From Pseudorhodobacter aquimaris (GTDB lineage Bacteria > Pseudomonadota > Alphaproteobacteria > Rhodobacterales > Rhodobacteraceae): DNA of 64,000 nucleotides. The notes beneath the pieces are model-generated. The model searched no databases and was not told the origin of the DNA. It saw only the letters and a list, made by a program, of their open reading frames with translations. The stretch is taken from the NCBI RefSeq assembly GCF_001202025.1, contig NZ_LGHS01000067.1:1-64000 (forward strand). Reading direction: 5' to 3'. Within the stretch, counting starts at the first letter, position 1; every line of letters starts with the position of its first letter. Shown piece after piece: positions 8,004 through 16,853 of this stretch. The translations under genes were made by a program, and so were the position numbers.

Positions 8004-8909
8004 TCAGTTGCGCTGCATTTTGACGGGCTCACTCCGTCCCAGTTTCAGGAAATGTGCCATATAGGGCTTGGCGGCGTCATCCTCGCGGATGGCGGCATAG
8101 AGACGTTTGGTGACGGTTTGCGGTCCTAAGGGGCGGGTGACGTAATCCGCATTGGAGCGAATATCGCGCAAGACCCAGTCGGGCAGTACCGAAACGCCGC
8201 GGTTAGAGCCGACCAGCATCAAAATAACGGCGGTAAGCTCTACCTGACGGATGCTGCGGGGTTCAACCTTGGCAGGGGTCAGGAACTCGGTGAAAACATC
8301 CAGCTTGTCGCGGGTGACGGGATAGGTGATCAACATCTGATCACGGAAATCCTCGGCCTCGATCATGGGCTTTTCGGCCAAGGGGTTTTGGGCCGAGGCC
8401 ACAAACATCGGCTGGTAATCAAACAGCGGGTTGAAAACGACGTTGGGCAGGGGAACGGGGTCAGAGGAAATGACAAGATCGACCTCTTCGCGTTGCAGGG
8501 CGGGCATTGCTTCAAAGGCCAGTCCTGCGCGGATATCCACATCCACTTCGGGCCATGCGCGGCGAAACAGCTCCAGCACCGGAAACAGCCATTCAAAACA
8601 TGCATGACATTCGATCGCGATGTGTAACCGTCCGGATTTTCCTGAGCGCAGGCCCCTGAATTCTTCCTCCAGCGCCTCGATCTCGGGCAGAATCCGGTCG
8701 GCCAAGCGCAGCATCCGCAGACCGGCCGCCGAAAGCTTGAGCGGCTTTGACCGGCGCACGAACAACTCTACCCCGGCTTGTTCCTCCAGCCCCTTTACCT
8801 GATGCGAAAGCGCGGATTGGGTCATGTTCAGCATCTCGGCCGCGCGGGCCAGCCCACCGGCCTGATGTATGGCGCGGATTGTACGCAGGTGGCGGAACTC
8901 GATGTGCAT
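8004..8909 (-). CDS. metR: LysR-type regulator MetR
   Basis: From ATG 8909 the protein (301 residues) starts MHIEFRHLRTIRAIHQAGGL with a LysR winged helix-turn-helix (AEMLNMTQSALSHQVKGLEE) and a periplasmic-binding-like effector domain. The N-terminal block matches MetR of methionine biosynthesis rather than generic LysR proteins, and the gene is divergent from metF, a known MetR arrangement. The longer open frame running back to 9434 is just the antisense of metF, so I reject that start. It should activate metF in response to homocysteine; that is family knowledge. Confidence 0.85.
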   Translation of the reverse strand: MHIEFRHLRTIRAIHQAGGLARAAEMLNMTQSALSHQVKGLEEQAGVELFVRRSKPLKLSAAGLRMLRLADRILPEIEALEEEFRGLRSGKSGRLHIAIECHACFEWLFPVLELFRRAWPEVDVDIRAGLAFEAMPALQREEVDLVISSDPVPLPNVVFNPLFDYQPMFVASAQNPLAEKPMIEAEDFRDQMLITYPVTRDKLDVFTEFLTPAKVEPRSIRQVELTAVILMLVGSNRGVSVLPDWVLRDIRSNADYVTRPLGPQTVTKRLYAAIREDDAAKPYMAHFLKLGRSEPVKMQRN

Positions 8910-8922
8910 TATGGGGGCATCC

Positions 8923-8946
8923 TCATAAACATGATTAGAATTATGA
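8923..8946. promoter_or_regulatory. Candidate MetR operator between metR and metF
   Basis: TCATAA and TTATGA are exact inverted copies separated by 12 bases, in the 93-bp gap between the divergent starts. The spacing suits a LysR dimer. It is not the enterobacterial MetR consensus, so the assignment is tentative. Confidence 0.35.
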
Positions 8947-9002
8947 AATTGTCTCACATCACGAAATCGGCGACAAGAGAGGTCAGAGCAGGAGCTTATA
9001 TT

Positions 9003-9872
9003 ATGTCCACGATCCCGAATATCTCGTTTGAGTTTTTCCCCCCGCAAACGCTGGATGCGTCTTTCCGGCTGTGGGATACTGTGCAAACCTTGGCGCCCCT
9101 GGCCCCGAAATTCGTATCCGTAACCTATGGTGCGGGCGGGACAACACGCAAGCTGACGCATGAGGCCGTGGGGGCGATTGGCAAGAATTACGGACTGAAT
9201 GTCGCCGCGCATTTGACTTGTGTCGATGCGACCCGCGCCGAAACCCTTGAGATCGCTGACAGTTATTTTGACGCCGGCGTGACGGAAATCGTGGCCCTGC
9301 GTGGTGATGCGCCCAAAGGTGCGGAAAAGTTCACGCCTCACCCCGAAGGCTTTGCCTCTTCGGTGGAGCTGGTGGAGGCGTTGGCGGCGACCGGAAAATT
9401 CAAGGTCCGTGTCGGGGCCTATCCCGAACCGCACCCCGATTCAGCCGATACCATGGCCGATGTGCAGTTCCTCAAGCGCAAGATCGACGCGGGTGCCAGC
9501 AGCGCGATGACCCAGTTCTTCTTTGAGGCGGAAACCTTCCTGCGGTTCCGCGATGCCTGTGTGCGTGAAGGGATCACCGCGCCGATTATTCCGGGCATCC
9601 TGCCGATCCAGTCTTGGGCTGGCACCAAGAAATTCGCGGCCCGCTGTGGCACCAAAGTTCCGGCTTGGCTGGATGAGGCGTTTTCCGCCGCAATCCGTGA
9701 CGGCCGCGAAGAGTTGTTGGCGACGGCGCTTTGCACCGAGCTTTGCGATACTTTGCTGGCCGAAGGGGTAGAGGATCTTCATTTCTACACGCTCAACAAA
9801 CCGCATTTGACGCGCGAAGTTTGCCATGCATTGGGGGTGACGCCGCAGGCAAACCTGCAAGATGTGGCGTGA
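9003..9872 (+). CDS. metF: Methylenetetrahydrofolate reductase
   Basis: This 289-residue protein starts at ATG 9003 with MSTIPNISFEFFPPQTLDAS; FEFFPP is the family signature. It also has VTYGAGGTTR, HLTCVDATRAETL and ALRGDAP, all flavin/folate-site motifs of bacterial MetF. It reduces 5,10-methylene-THF to 5-methyl-THF for methionine synthesis, using FAD. The upstream in-frame extension to 8778 overlaps metR and is not used. A 19-bp tandem repeat overlaps its stop codon. Confidence 0.95.
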   Translation: MSTIPNISFEFFPPQTLDASFRLWDTVQTLAPLAPKFVSVTYGAGGTTRKLTHEAVGAIGKNYGLNVAAHLTCVDATRAETLEIADSYFDAGVTEIVALRGDAPKGAEKFTPHPEGFASSVELVEALAATGKFKVRVGAYPEPHPDSADTMADVQFLKRKIDAGASSAMTQFFFEAETFLRFRDACVREGITAPIIPGILPIQSWAGTKKFAARCGTKVPAWLDEAFSAAIRDGREELLATALCTELCDTLLAEGVEDLHFYTLNKPHLTREVCHALGVTPQANLQDVA

Positions 9873-9905
9873 TTTCTATTAGATAACGTGATTTCTATTA
9901 GATAA
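9868..9905 (+). repeat. Tandem 19-bp duplication at the metF stop
   Basis: Two adjacent exact copies of CGTGATTTCTATTAGATAA (9868-9886 and 9887-9905) begin inside the last codon and stop (TGA 9870-9872) of metF. The second copy adds only untranslated bases before the terminator. Confidence 0.9.
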
Positions 9906-9912
9906 AACGAAC

Positions 9913-9932
9913 AAGGGGGCATTGGCCCCCTT
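9913..9932. terminator. Bidirectional terminator between metF and the rhomboid gene
   Basis: AAGGGGGC, loop ATTG, GCCCCCTT make a perfect 8-bp stem between convergent genes; its right arm overlaps the rhomboid stop codon. Confidence 0.75.
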
Positions 9933-10680
9933 ACCGTTTGCGCCGCCCCGTGCGTGGAATACTGGACACGACGGTGTCATATTTTGCGATAGGATGCGGC
10001 GGTAGCCCGTGATTGCGGTGCCAAAACGCCGTGCCCCCCAGTTTCTGCCAAAGCGGAACCATCATAAGCAATCCCGCAATAAACCCGCCGGCATGCGCCC
10101 AATAGGCCACCCCGCCTTCCTCCCCCGGGATGGACACCCCGTTGAACACTTGCATGGCGAACCAAAGGCCCAGCATGATCCATGCCGGAATAGGAATGAT
10201 GCGAAAGAAGATCACAAAGATGATCAGAATATCCACTTTGGCGCGTGGGAACAGCAGCAAATAGCCCCCCATCACGCCGGCAATCGCGCCTGAGGCGCCC
10301 ACCATCGGAATGAGAGAAGCGGGATCCGCAAGGATCTGCAGCGCGGCGGCGGCCAGCCCTGACAGGATATAAAAGCCAAAGAAACGCCCGTGGCCCAGAG
10401 CATCCTCAAGATTATCACCAAAAATCCACAAAAACAGCATGTTGCCCGCAAGATGCATCAACCCAGCGTGCAGGAACATCGAGGTGAAAATGCCGTGCAG
10501 CCCTTCTCCGCCCATTACCAGTCGTGGAACAAGCCCCCAGTTTATGAACAATATCGAAAGCTGCGTGTCCGAAGGCATCGCCAGCCAATAGCTGAAAAAC
10601 ACGCCGATATTCGTTAGAATAAGCGCATAGGTGACATAGGGCGTGCGCCCTGACGGGTTATGATCGCGGATCGGAAACAT
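9931..10680 (-). CDS. Rhomboid family intramembrane serine protease
   Basis: This 249-residue protein has six likely membrane helices. The catalytic Ser is in MVGASGAIAG (Ser130) and the catalytic His in YWAHAGGF (His196); HLAGN at 76-80 is the conserved loop motif. It cleaves membrane-spanning substrates in the inner membrane; the substrates are unknown. The ATG at 10680 lies within a long inverted repeat (10661-10707) that would fold the ribosome binding region and first codons together, so translation may be regulated. Confidence 0.9.
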   Translation of the reverse strand: MFPIRDHNPSGRTPYVTYALILTNIGVFFSYWLAMPSDTQLSILFINWGLVPRLVMGGEGLHGIFTSMFLHAGLMHLAGNMLFLWIFGDNLEDALGHGRFFGFYILSGLAAAALQILADPASLIPMVGASGAIAGVMGGYLLLFPRAKVDILIIFVIFFRIIPIPAWIMLGLWFAMQVFNGVSIPGEEGGVAYWAHAGGFIAGLLMMVPLWQKLGGTAFWHRNHGLPPHPIAKYDTVVSSIPRTGRRKR

Positions 10681-10707
10681 GGCGTCACGTTTTCCGATCC
10701 GCGATCA
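10661..10707 (-). promoter_or_regulatory. Long inverted repeat over the rhomboid start codon
   Basis: An 18-bp arm (10661-10678) is the reverse complement of 10689-10707 apart from one extra T, with a 10-base loop. In the minus-strand mRNA the GGAAAA upstream of the ATG pairs with codons 2-4, and the AUG falls at the loop edge. This would hide the start until the stem opens. Confidence 0.7.
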
Positions 10708-10735
10708 AGGGTCAAGGCCTGTTTGCCTACAAAGC

Positions 10736-13700
10736 TCAGGCATCACCCATTTCTGCCAAAAGCTGCGCATTCCCGCCCGAGGCTGTTGTGTCGACGCAGA
10801 CGTGACGCTCCAACCGCACATGTGCCACATCGGGCATCCCGCCGATCAGGGGCAAAATCGGGCCATCCCGTTCGGCAAGGGCGCAGGCATAGGCGCGGCC
10901 AATTTCGGCATCCCCCCACCAAAGCGCGCCGGCAAAACCTTGCAAATCGCGCAAGGTCTCGGGATCAAGGTTGCCTGCCTCAATGGCCGTGCCACCAAGG
11001 GCGCGCACGGCCTCGGCTTGGGAAAGGCATTGCGGCGCGGTCGGGCCAAGACAAAGCAAGGGCGCACGGGCAAATGCCGAAAGCCGGTTGGATTCGCCTG
11101 TTGGCCCCGGCAGGTCGCGCACATGGATTGCTGCGCGCGATGGCGTATGATTGGCCAAGTTGGTTTTGACATCGGCAAGGCGTGTCGTTGCCTCGCCGCC
11201 CGGTAGATCCGGGGCGGCAAGTCGGGTAAATCGCGCGATGTAATCGGGGCCGCCCGCCTTGGGGCCAGTGCCAGAAAGGCCCTCGCCGCCAAAGGGTTGA
11301 CTGCCGACCACCGCGCCAATCTGGTTTCGGTTGACATAGGTGTTGCCGACGTTGATCTGGCTTACGACCCGCTCTACCCGGTCGTCGATACGGCTGTGAA
11401 GCCCGAATGTCAGGCCGTATCCCATCGCGTTCACCTCAGTCAGGACGCCGCTCAACCCGCCCGATTTCCAGGGTGCGACATGCAGCACGGGGCCGAAAAT
11501 CTCGTCCGGCATGTCGCTGATGGAGGTGACGGCAATCACCGTAGGGGCGATGAAGGTGCCACCTGCGGGTATACGACCTTCTTTCAGCACACGCCCCTCG
11601 GCGCGGGCGGCCTCAATATAGGCGCGGATGCCGACCTTTGCCTTGGCATCGATAACGGGACCGATATCCGTTGCCAGATCCCAAGGGTTGCCCGCCTCCA
11701 GATCATCCATCGCCCCGAACAGCATATCCAGAACCGTGCCGCGCACATCATCTTGCAGATAGAGACAGCGCAGGGCCGAACACCGCTGCCCCGCGGATTG
11801 AAAGCTGGAGGCGAGGATATCGCGTACGGCCTGTTCGGGCAGGGCGGTGCTGTCGACGACCATGGCGTTCAACCCGCCGGTCTCGGCAATCAGCGGAGCT
11901 GTCGGGTCAAGGTTTTCGGCCATAGTGCGGCGAATACGCAGCGCCGTCGCGGTGGAGCCGGTAAAGCACACCCCCGCCACACGCGGATCGCGGGTTAGCG
12001 CCGTCCCGATCACCGCCCCTTCGCCGGGCAACAGTTGCAGCGCCGTCGTCGGCACACCGGCTTTGTGCAGCAACCCTATGGCAAAGCCTGCGATTAGGCT
12101 GGTTTGCTCGGCCGGTTTGGCCAGCACGGCGTTGCCTGCCGCCAAGGCCGCTGCGATCTGGCCTGAAAAGATCGCCAAAGGGAAGTTCCACGGGCTGATG
12201 CAGGTGAAAATCCCGCGCGCGGGGGCGGTGAGCGCCTCGCCCTGATCGGCGTAATAGCGCAGGAAATCGACGGCCTCGCGCAATTCGCCCACGGCATCAA
12301 GCTGGATCTTGCCGGCTTCGCGGGCCAGCAGGGCAAAGATGGTGCCGAACTCTGCCTCATAAAGGTCGGCGGCACGGCGCAGGACGGCTGCGCGTTCGGC
12401 AGGGGCGGCCTGCCAAGGGGTGGCGGCGCTGAGGGCGGTTTGTACATCCGGTGCCGTGGCAGGCAGGACATAACCGACCAGATCGCCGGTTGCAGGGTTA
12501 TGCACCTCTTGGCGGGGGCCGCCTGCAACGGGACCGGCCAGAACGGGGCCTGCGTTGAACAGCGCGGTTTCATGCGGTGCGCGCGCCTGTGCAATACCCT
12601 CCAGATCGGCGGTATCGGTCAGATCCCATCCCTTGGAGTTGGCGCGATCCCCGAACAGCGCGGGCCCCGTGGCAAGGATCGGGCTTTCAACGGGTGTGAT
12701 TTGTTCCATCTCGGTCAGGGGGCAGGCGGCGACCTCCTCTGGTGGGACGGCCTCATCGACGATCTGGTTGACAAAGCTGCTGTTGGCCCCGTTTTCCAGC
12801 AAGCGCCGCACCAAATAGGCCAGCAAGTCGCGGTGCGCGCCAACGGGGGCATAGATACGGCAACGGGTGCCCTGATCCTCTAGGACGATATCATGCAGGC
12901 GTTCGCCCATGCCATGCAGGCGCTGGAACTCAAAGGCGCGTTTATCGCTGGCCATATCTAGAACGGCAGCAACCGTATGGGCGTTATGGGTGGCGAATTG
13001 CGGATAAATCCGGTCGGTCATGCCCAGCAGTTTTCTGGCATTGGCGATATAGGATACATCGGTTGCCTGTTTGCGGGTGAACACCGGAAAGCTGTGCAAC
13101 CCCATCACTTGTGCGCGTTTCACCTCGGCATCCCAATAGGCACCTTTGACCAAGCGCACCATGATCTTGCGGTCCAGCCGTGCGGCAAGGCCGTAAAGCC
13201 AGTCGATCACGGGGCCCGCACGCCGCCCGTAGGCCTGTACCACGACGCCGAATCCGTCCCAGCCCTTCAAATTTTCATCGGCCAGAACCGCCTCGATCAC
13301 CTGCAAGGACAGGGCCAGACGGTCAGCCTCTTCGGCATCGATGTTGAACCCCAGACCGGCAGCCTTGGCAAGCCCTGCCAGCGCACGGACACGGGGCACC
13401 AGTTCGGCCAGCACGCGGTCGCGCTTTGCGACCTCATAACGGGGATGCAGCGCGGAAAGTTTCACCGAAATGCCGGGGTTTTCGCGGATGTCGGCGGATT
13501 TCGCGGCCTTGGCAATCGCGGTGATCGCCGCCGTATAGGCCAGATGATAGCGGCGGGCATCGGCTTCGGTGCGGGCGGCCTCTCCCAGCATGTCATAGGA
13601 GTAGGTAAAGCCTTTGGCCTCCAGATCCTGCGCGCGCTTCATCGCGGCCTCGATGGTCTCACCAAGAACGAACTGTTTGCCCATTTCCTTCATTGCGCGC

Positions 13701-14191
13701 GACACCGCGCTGCGGATCACGGGCTCGCCCAGACGTTTGACCGCGCCGCGCAGGTTTTTTGCCACGCCGGGCTTGCGATCATCCAACACGCGCCCCGTCA
13801 GCATCAAAGCCCAAGTCGACGCATTGACCAAGGATGAGGCCGAATGCCCCAGATGCTTACCCCAATCCGAGGGCGCGATCTTATCCTCGATCAGCTTGTC
13901 CATCGTGTCGGCATCAGGCACGCGCAAAAGCGCCTCGGCCAGACACATCAGCGCGATGCCCTCATCGGTAGACAGCCCGTATTCGGCAAGGAAAACCTCC
14001 ATCAGACCGGGCTTGGCACTGCTGCGGATGGCGCGAACCAGATCGGCGCCGCTGGCGGCGATGCGGGCGCGATCCTCAGGGGCCAGTCCTGCCTCGGCAA
14101 TCAATTCGCGGATAAGGTCTGCCTCGGGGCGCAGGGATTGGCGGTCGATGATGGTCCAGGCGGTTTGATGGGGGGTAATGGGCATGGGCAA
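10736..14191 (-). CDS. putA: Bifunctional proline dehydrogenase / P5C dehydrogenase PutA
   Basis: This 1151-residue enzyme oxidises proline to glutamate in two channelled steps. The N-terminal half is the FAD proline dehydrogenase barrel (SVKLSALHPRYE, GFNIDAEEADRL, VRLVKGAYWD). The second half is an aldehyde dehydrogenase (AGNAVLAKPAEQTS, VCFTGSTATA, ETGGLNAM and SAGQRCSALR with the catalytic Cys). A C-terminal region of about 150 residues follows. There is no ribbon-helix-helix DNA-binding domain at the N terminus, so autorepression as in E. coli is not expected; the divergent Lrp-type gene at 14290 is the likely regulator. Confidence 0.95.
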   Translation of the reverse strand: MPMPITPHQTAWTIIDRQSLRPEADLIRELIAEAGLAPEDRARIAASGADLVRAIRSSAKPGLMEVFLAEYGLSTDEGIALMCLAEALLRVPDADTMDKLIEDKIAPSDWGKHLGHSASSLVNASTWALMLTGRVLDDRKPGVAKNLRGAVKRLGEPVIRSAVSRAMKEMGKQFVLGETIEAAMKRAQDLEAKGFTYSYDMLGEAARTEADARRYHLAYTAAITAIAKAAKSADIRENPGISVKLSALHPRYEVAKRDRVLAELVPRVRALAGLAKAAGLGFNIDAEEADRLALSLQVIEAVLADENLKGWDGFGVVVQAYGRRAGPVIDWLYGLAARLDRKIMVRLVKGAYWDAEVKRAQVMGLHSFPVFTRKQATDVSYIANARKLLGMTDRIYPQFATHNAHTVAAVLDMASDKRAFEFQRLHGMGERLHDIVLEDQGTRCRIYAPVGAHRDLLAYLVRRLLENGANSSFVNQIVDEAVPPEEVAACPLTEMEQITPVESPILATGPALFGDRANSKGWDLTDTADLEGIAQARAPHETALFNAGPVLAGPVAGGPRQEVHNPATGDLVGYVLPATAPDVQTALSAATPWQAAPAERAAVLRRAADLYEAEFGTIFALLAREAGKIQLDAVGELREAVDFLRYYADQGEALTAPARGIFTCISPWNFPLAIFSGQIAAALAAGNAVLAKPAEQTSLIAGFAIGLLHKAGVPTTALQLLPGEGAVIGTALTRDPRVAGVCFTGSTATALRIRRTMAENLDPTAPLIAETGGLNAMVVDSTALPEQAVRDILASSFQSAGQRCSALRCLYLQDDVRGTVLDMLFGAMDDLEAGNPWDLATDIGPVIDAKAKVGIRAYIEAARAEGRVLKEGRIPAGGTFIAPTVIAVTSISDMPDEIFGPVLHVAPWKSGGLSGVLTEVNAMGYGLTFGLHSRIDDRVERVVSQINVGNTYVNRNQIGAVVGSQPFGGEGLSGTGPKAGGPDYIARFTRLAAPDLPGGEATTRLADVKTNLANHTPSRAAIHVRDLPGPTGESNRLSAFARAPLLCLGPTAPQCLSQAEAVRALGGTAIEAGNLDPETLRDLQGFAGALWWGDAEIGRAYACALAERDGPILPLIGGMPDVAHVRLERHVCVDTTASGGNAQLLAEMGDA

Positions 14192-14289
14192 ACACTCCTC
14201 TTTGAGGTAGTGTACTGCGGAAATGAAAGCCGTTCGTCCCTATTTGCGTCAATCCGCGGGCGATTTGGCTGAATACAAGGGGATAAACC

Positions 14290-14754
14290 ATGCCGTCAGA
14301 GGACATTGAGTTGGATCGTTTTGACAAGGTGATTCTGCGGGTGCTGTCTTCTGAGGGGCGCATCAGCGCGACCGAACTGGCGCGGCGTATCGGCCTGTCA
14401 AAATCCCCGACCCAAACGCGGATGAAGCGGCTGGAGGAGGCAGGCGTCATCACCGCTTACCGCGCGCAGCTGGACCCGATCAAGATGGGCCTGTCACATG
14501 TCGCTTTTGTCGAGGTGCGCCTGACCGATACCCGCGAGGCGGCGCTTCAGGCCTTTAACAAGGCAGTGTTCGCGATACCGGAGGTGGAGCAATGCCACAT
14601 GATGGCCAGTCGTTTCGATTATTTGCTCAAGGTGCGCACCGGCGACATTCAGGAATATCGCCGTGTGTTGGGAGAGCGGATCTCGGCGCTGCCGCATGTT
14701 TCCTCTACCTCGACCCATGTTGCGATGGAAGCGGTAAAGGAAAGTGGTGTCTGA
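14290..14754 (+). CDS. putR: Lrp/AsnC family regulator, probable PutR
   Basis: This 154-residue protein has an N-terminal helix-turn-helix (SEGRISATELARRIGLSKSP) and a RAM/AsnC ligand domain. It is divergent from putA across 98 bases, the arrangement of PutR in Agrobacterium and Rhodobacter, where it activates putA in response to proline. The symbol rests mainly on that context. Confidence 0.8.
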   Translation: MPSEDIELDRFDKVILRVLSSEGRISATELARRIGLSKSPTQTRMKRLEEAGVITAYRAQLDPIKMGLSHVAFVEVRLTDTREAALQAFNKAVFAIPEVEQCHMMASRFDYLLKVRTGDIQEYRRVLGERISALPHVSSTSTHVAMEAVKESGV

Positions 14755-14770
14755 CCCGAGGGGGCGCGGC

Positions 14771-15559
14771 TTATTCGCCGCGGATCACCTTGCGGAAGCC
14801 TTCAAACAGCGGCTCGTTGCTGCACAGGATGGTGCCGTTGATCAAGGGATCATGGCCCTCGCGTACGGCCGAGAGTAAACCACCTGCTTCGCGCACCAGC
14901 ACCAGACCGGCGGCGATATCCCAAGGCCTCATGCCGCGCGCCCAATAGCCGTCAAAACGGCCTGCCGCAACATAGGCCATGTTCAGCGCGGCCGAACCCC
15001 AGCTGCGCACGCCGGCAGAGACCGGCGCAAGGCGTGCGAAATCCTGCAAGCTGGCCGGAAGGGTGGCTTGGCCAATGGCAGGGATCTCGGTGGCAAAGAT
15101 GCTCTCGGACAGGCTGCGACGGCCCGAAACCCGCAAGCGGCTTTCGTTCATCCATGCACCGCCGCCTTTTTCCGCCCAGAACATTTCATCCTTGGCCGGG
15201 TCAAAGATCACGCCTGCAATAATGTCGCCCTTATGCTCTAGCGCAATAGAGATCGACCAATGCGGCATGCCGTGCAAAAAGTTGGTGGTGCCGTTCAGCG
15301 GGTCCACAATCCAGCGGCGGGTAGGGTCCGCGCCTTCGGTCTCGGCAGTTTCCTCGCCAAAGAAACCATAGGTAGGGCGTCCGCCCAGCAGCTCTTCGCG
15401 CAGGGTCTTTTCCGCCTCGCGGTCGGCGCGGGTGACAAAATCCCCCGGGCCTTTGGCCGAAACTTGCAGGTTTTCCACTTCGCGGAAATCCTTGACGAGC
15501 GCGCGCCCAACTTTGCGCGCGGCTTTCTTCATTAGGTTGAGGTTCGCGCTGCCTTGCAT
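14771..15559 (-). CDS. suhB: Inositol monophosphatase family protein
   Basis: From ATG 15559 the protein is 262 residues, the family's normal length; the frame runs on to 15586 but MQGSANLNLMKKAARKVGRA is the usual beginning. Metal-binding motifs are GEETAETEG, WIVDPLNGTTNFLHG and WDIAAGLVLVREAGG, the last with the conserved Asp. It hydrolyses inositol monophosphate or related sugar phosphates, and SuhB homologues also affect rRNA antitermination. It is convergent with putR. Confidence 0.85.
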   Translation of the reverse strand: MQGSANLNLMKKAARKVGRALVKDFREVENLQVSAKGPGDFVTRADREAEKTLREELLGGRPTYGFFGEETAETEGADPTRRWIVDPLNGTTNFLHGMPHWSISIALEHKGDIIAGVIFDPAKDEMFWAEKGGGAWMNESRLRVSGRRSLSESIFATEIPAIGQATLPASLQDFARLAPVSAGVRSWGSAALNMAYVAAGRFDGYWARGMRPWDIAAGLVLVREAGGLLSAVREGHDPLINGTILCSNEPLFEGFRKVIRGE

Positions 15560-15601
15560 GCCGGGGCTCCATCCGTGTCCGGCCAAAGCCTATAGCGGTG
15601 A

Positions 15602-15625
15602 GCGCCCCGGATGCCAAGGGGGCGC
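15602..15625. terminator. GC-rich hairpin between suhB and bioY
   Basis: GCGCCCC and GGGGCGC form a 7-bp stem with a 10-base loop downstream of the bioY stop. No T run follows, so this is a weak candidate. Confidence 0.35.
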
Positions 15626-15670
15626 AACCCGTAATCGGCATCCAAGGCGGGCTATTTGGGCAAGGAAGGG

Positions 15671-16213
15671 TTAATGACGCGACAAAATCGCATCAGGACG
15701 CAATCTGGCGAGGCCTTGGGTGATGAAACCGGTCAGGCCAACCTTGATCAAGTCGCCGGGCAGATAGACGGCCATAATACCCGCCGCCGCAATCCAGCTT
15801 TTGCCCAGAACGATTGCCATACCGGTGATTCCGACCCCGTAGAGCACCAACACACCGCCCAAAAGCGACGCCCCTGCCGCGGCAATACCAACCGGCGCCC
15901 GCCATTTCTCCATCAAGAGTCCGGTCACAAAGGCCGCTATGGGGAAGCCGACCACAAAGCCAACTGTCGGCCCCGAAAATACGCCCAAACCGCCGCGCCC
16001 TCCGCTAAGCAATGGCAGCCCCAAGGCGACCAGCCCGATGAACAACAGGGCCGCCAACGCGCCACGCTTCGCCCCCAGTACCGTCCCACAAAGCATGACA
16101 CCCATGCTTTGTGCGGTGACAGGCACGCCGACGGCCAATGTGATTTGTGGAACAAGGCCCAGCACAGCGATGAGGGCTGCAAACAGGGCGATATAGGTTA
16201 CGTTCTTTTCCAT
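15671..16213 (-). CDS. bioY: Biotin transporter substrate-binding component BioY
   Basis: This 180-residue membrane protein has about six helices and the BioY landmarks PVTAQSMGVMLCGTVLGAKRG near residues 31-51, GGRGGLGVFSGPTVGF at 71-86 and YLPGDLIKVGL near the end. BioY is the S component of an ECF-type biotin importer. BioM and BioN are not next to it; solitary BioY proteins are known to work alone or with a shared energising module. I see no BioR-type box upstream. Confidence 0.9.
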   Translation of the reverse strand: MEKNVTYIALFAALIAVLGLVPQITLAVGVPVTAQSMGVMLCGTVLGAKRGALAALLFIGLVALGLPLLSGGRGGLGVFSGPTVGFVVGFPIAAFVTGLLMEKWRAPVGIAAAGASLLGGVLVLYGVGITGMAIVLGKSWIAAAGIMAVYLPGDLIKVGLTGFITQGLARLRPDAILSRH

Positions 16214-16853
16214 GGGATCCAGTATTTTCCAAAATGCGTTGCGAAAGCAGTAGCTAAAACTGCTTGCTACAGCAAGAACGGCTTTGTTTTTCGCCCAGAT
16301 GACTGCGGTGCTCGGACAGAGGTGCTTGTGGTCCAGTCACTGACTTGGCGGAATGACAGGCCAAGGATCGCCGGCGGGTAAAGCGTCCTTGCGGCGCTTT
16401 CAGCGCGGTCGCCCATCGCCAAAAGTCGTGCCTGTCGGAACAGATGCGGTCTGCTCGCAACGATAGGTGCCCTTTCAACTTTGGCAAAGGAGAGGGGTTT
16501 TGCCTAAGACTTTTCTCAAATGATGACAACCTATCTTAGCATATGTTTTCAATCACTATTCTTGCTGTAACCATAGGCTGAAACAGGCGCTTTTGCGCCG
16601 CCCAAATCCATAAAAACGGGTCAAAAACCATGCGTCCTTGCATTTGCATTTTGCGCGTTAAGTTAGCCTTCAGGATTTCCGGGCCATGTTGCCATTTCCA
16701 GTGTATGTTGGAATGTTAACGAGTGGCCGGTGCCCCCAGCATCGGCGTTTGTACGGCCCGCTGTACCGGCCCCCTGCAAAGGGTGGTTTCTTCGATATGG
16801 CGGGCCACTTTTACCTCTTGCCCCCTGCACTGCGCCAAGGCTAACAAGCGGTC
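16214..16853. other. 640-bp gap between bioY and tdk
   Basis: No convincing gene is present; the open frames in this gap lack family features and good starts. The part from about 16339 to 16445 has nested inverted repeats (CTTGGCG with CGCCAAAAG; GACAGGC with GCCTGTC), which may mark a structured RNA or the remains of one. I recognise no known RNA family. Confidence 0.3.

Noticed and set aside
8910-9002. SAM-responsive riboswitch upstream of metF
   Set aside because: The 93-bp gap shows no SAM-II or SAH type core; control by MetR explains the arrangement. The hom upstream region also shows none.
16254-16529. 91-codon minus-strand ORF in the bioY-tdk gap
   Set aside because: Arg/Ser-rich, no ribosome binding site or recognisable pattern.
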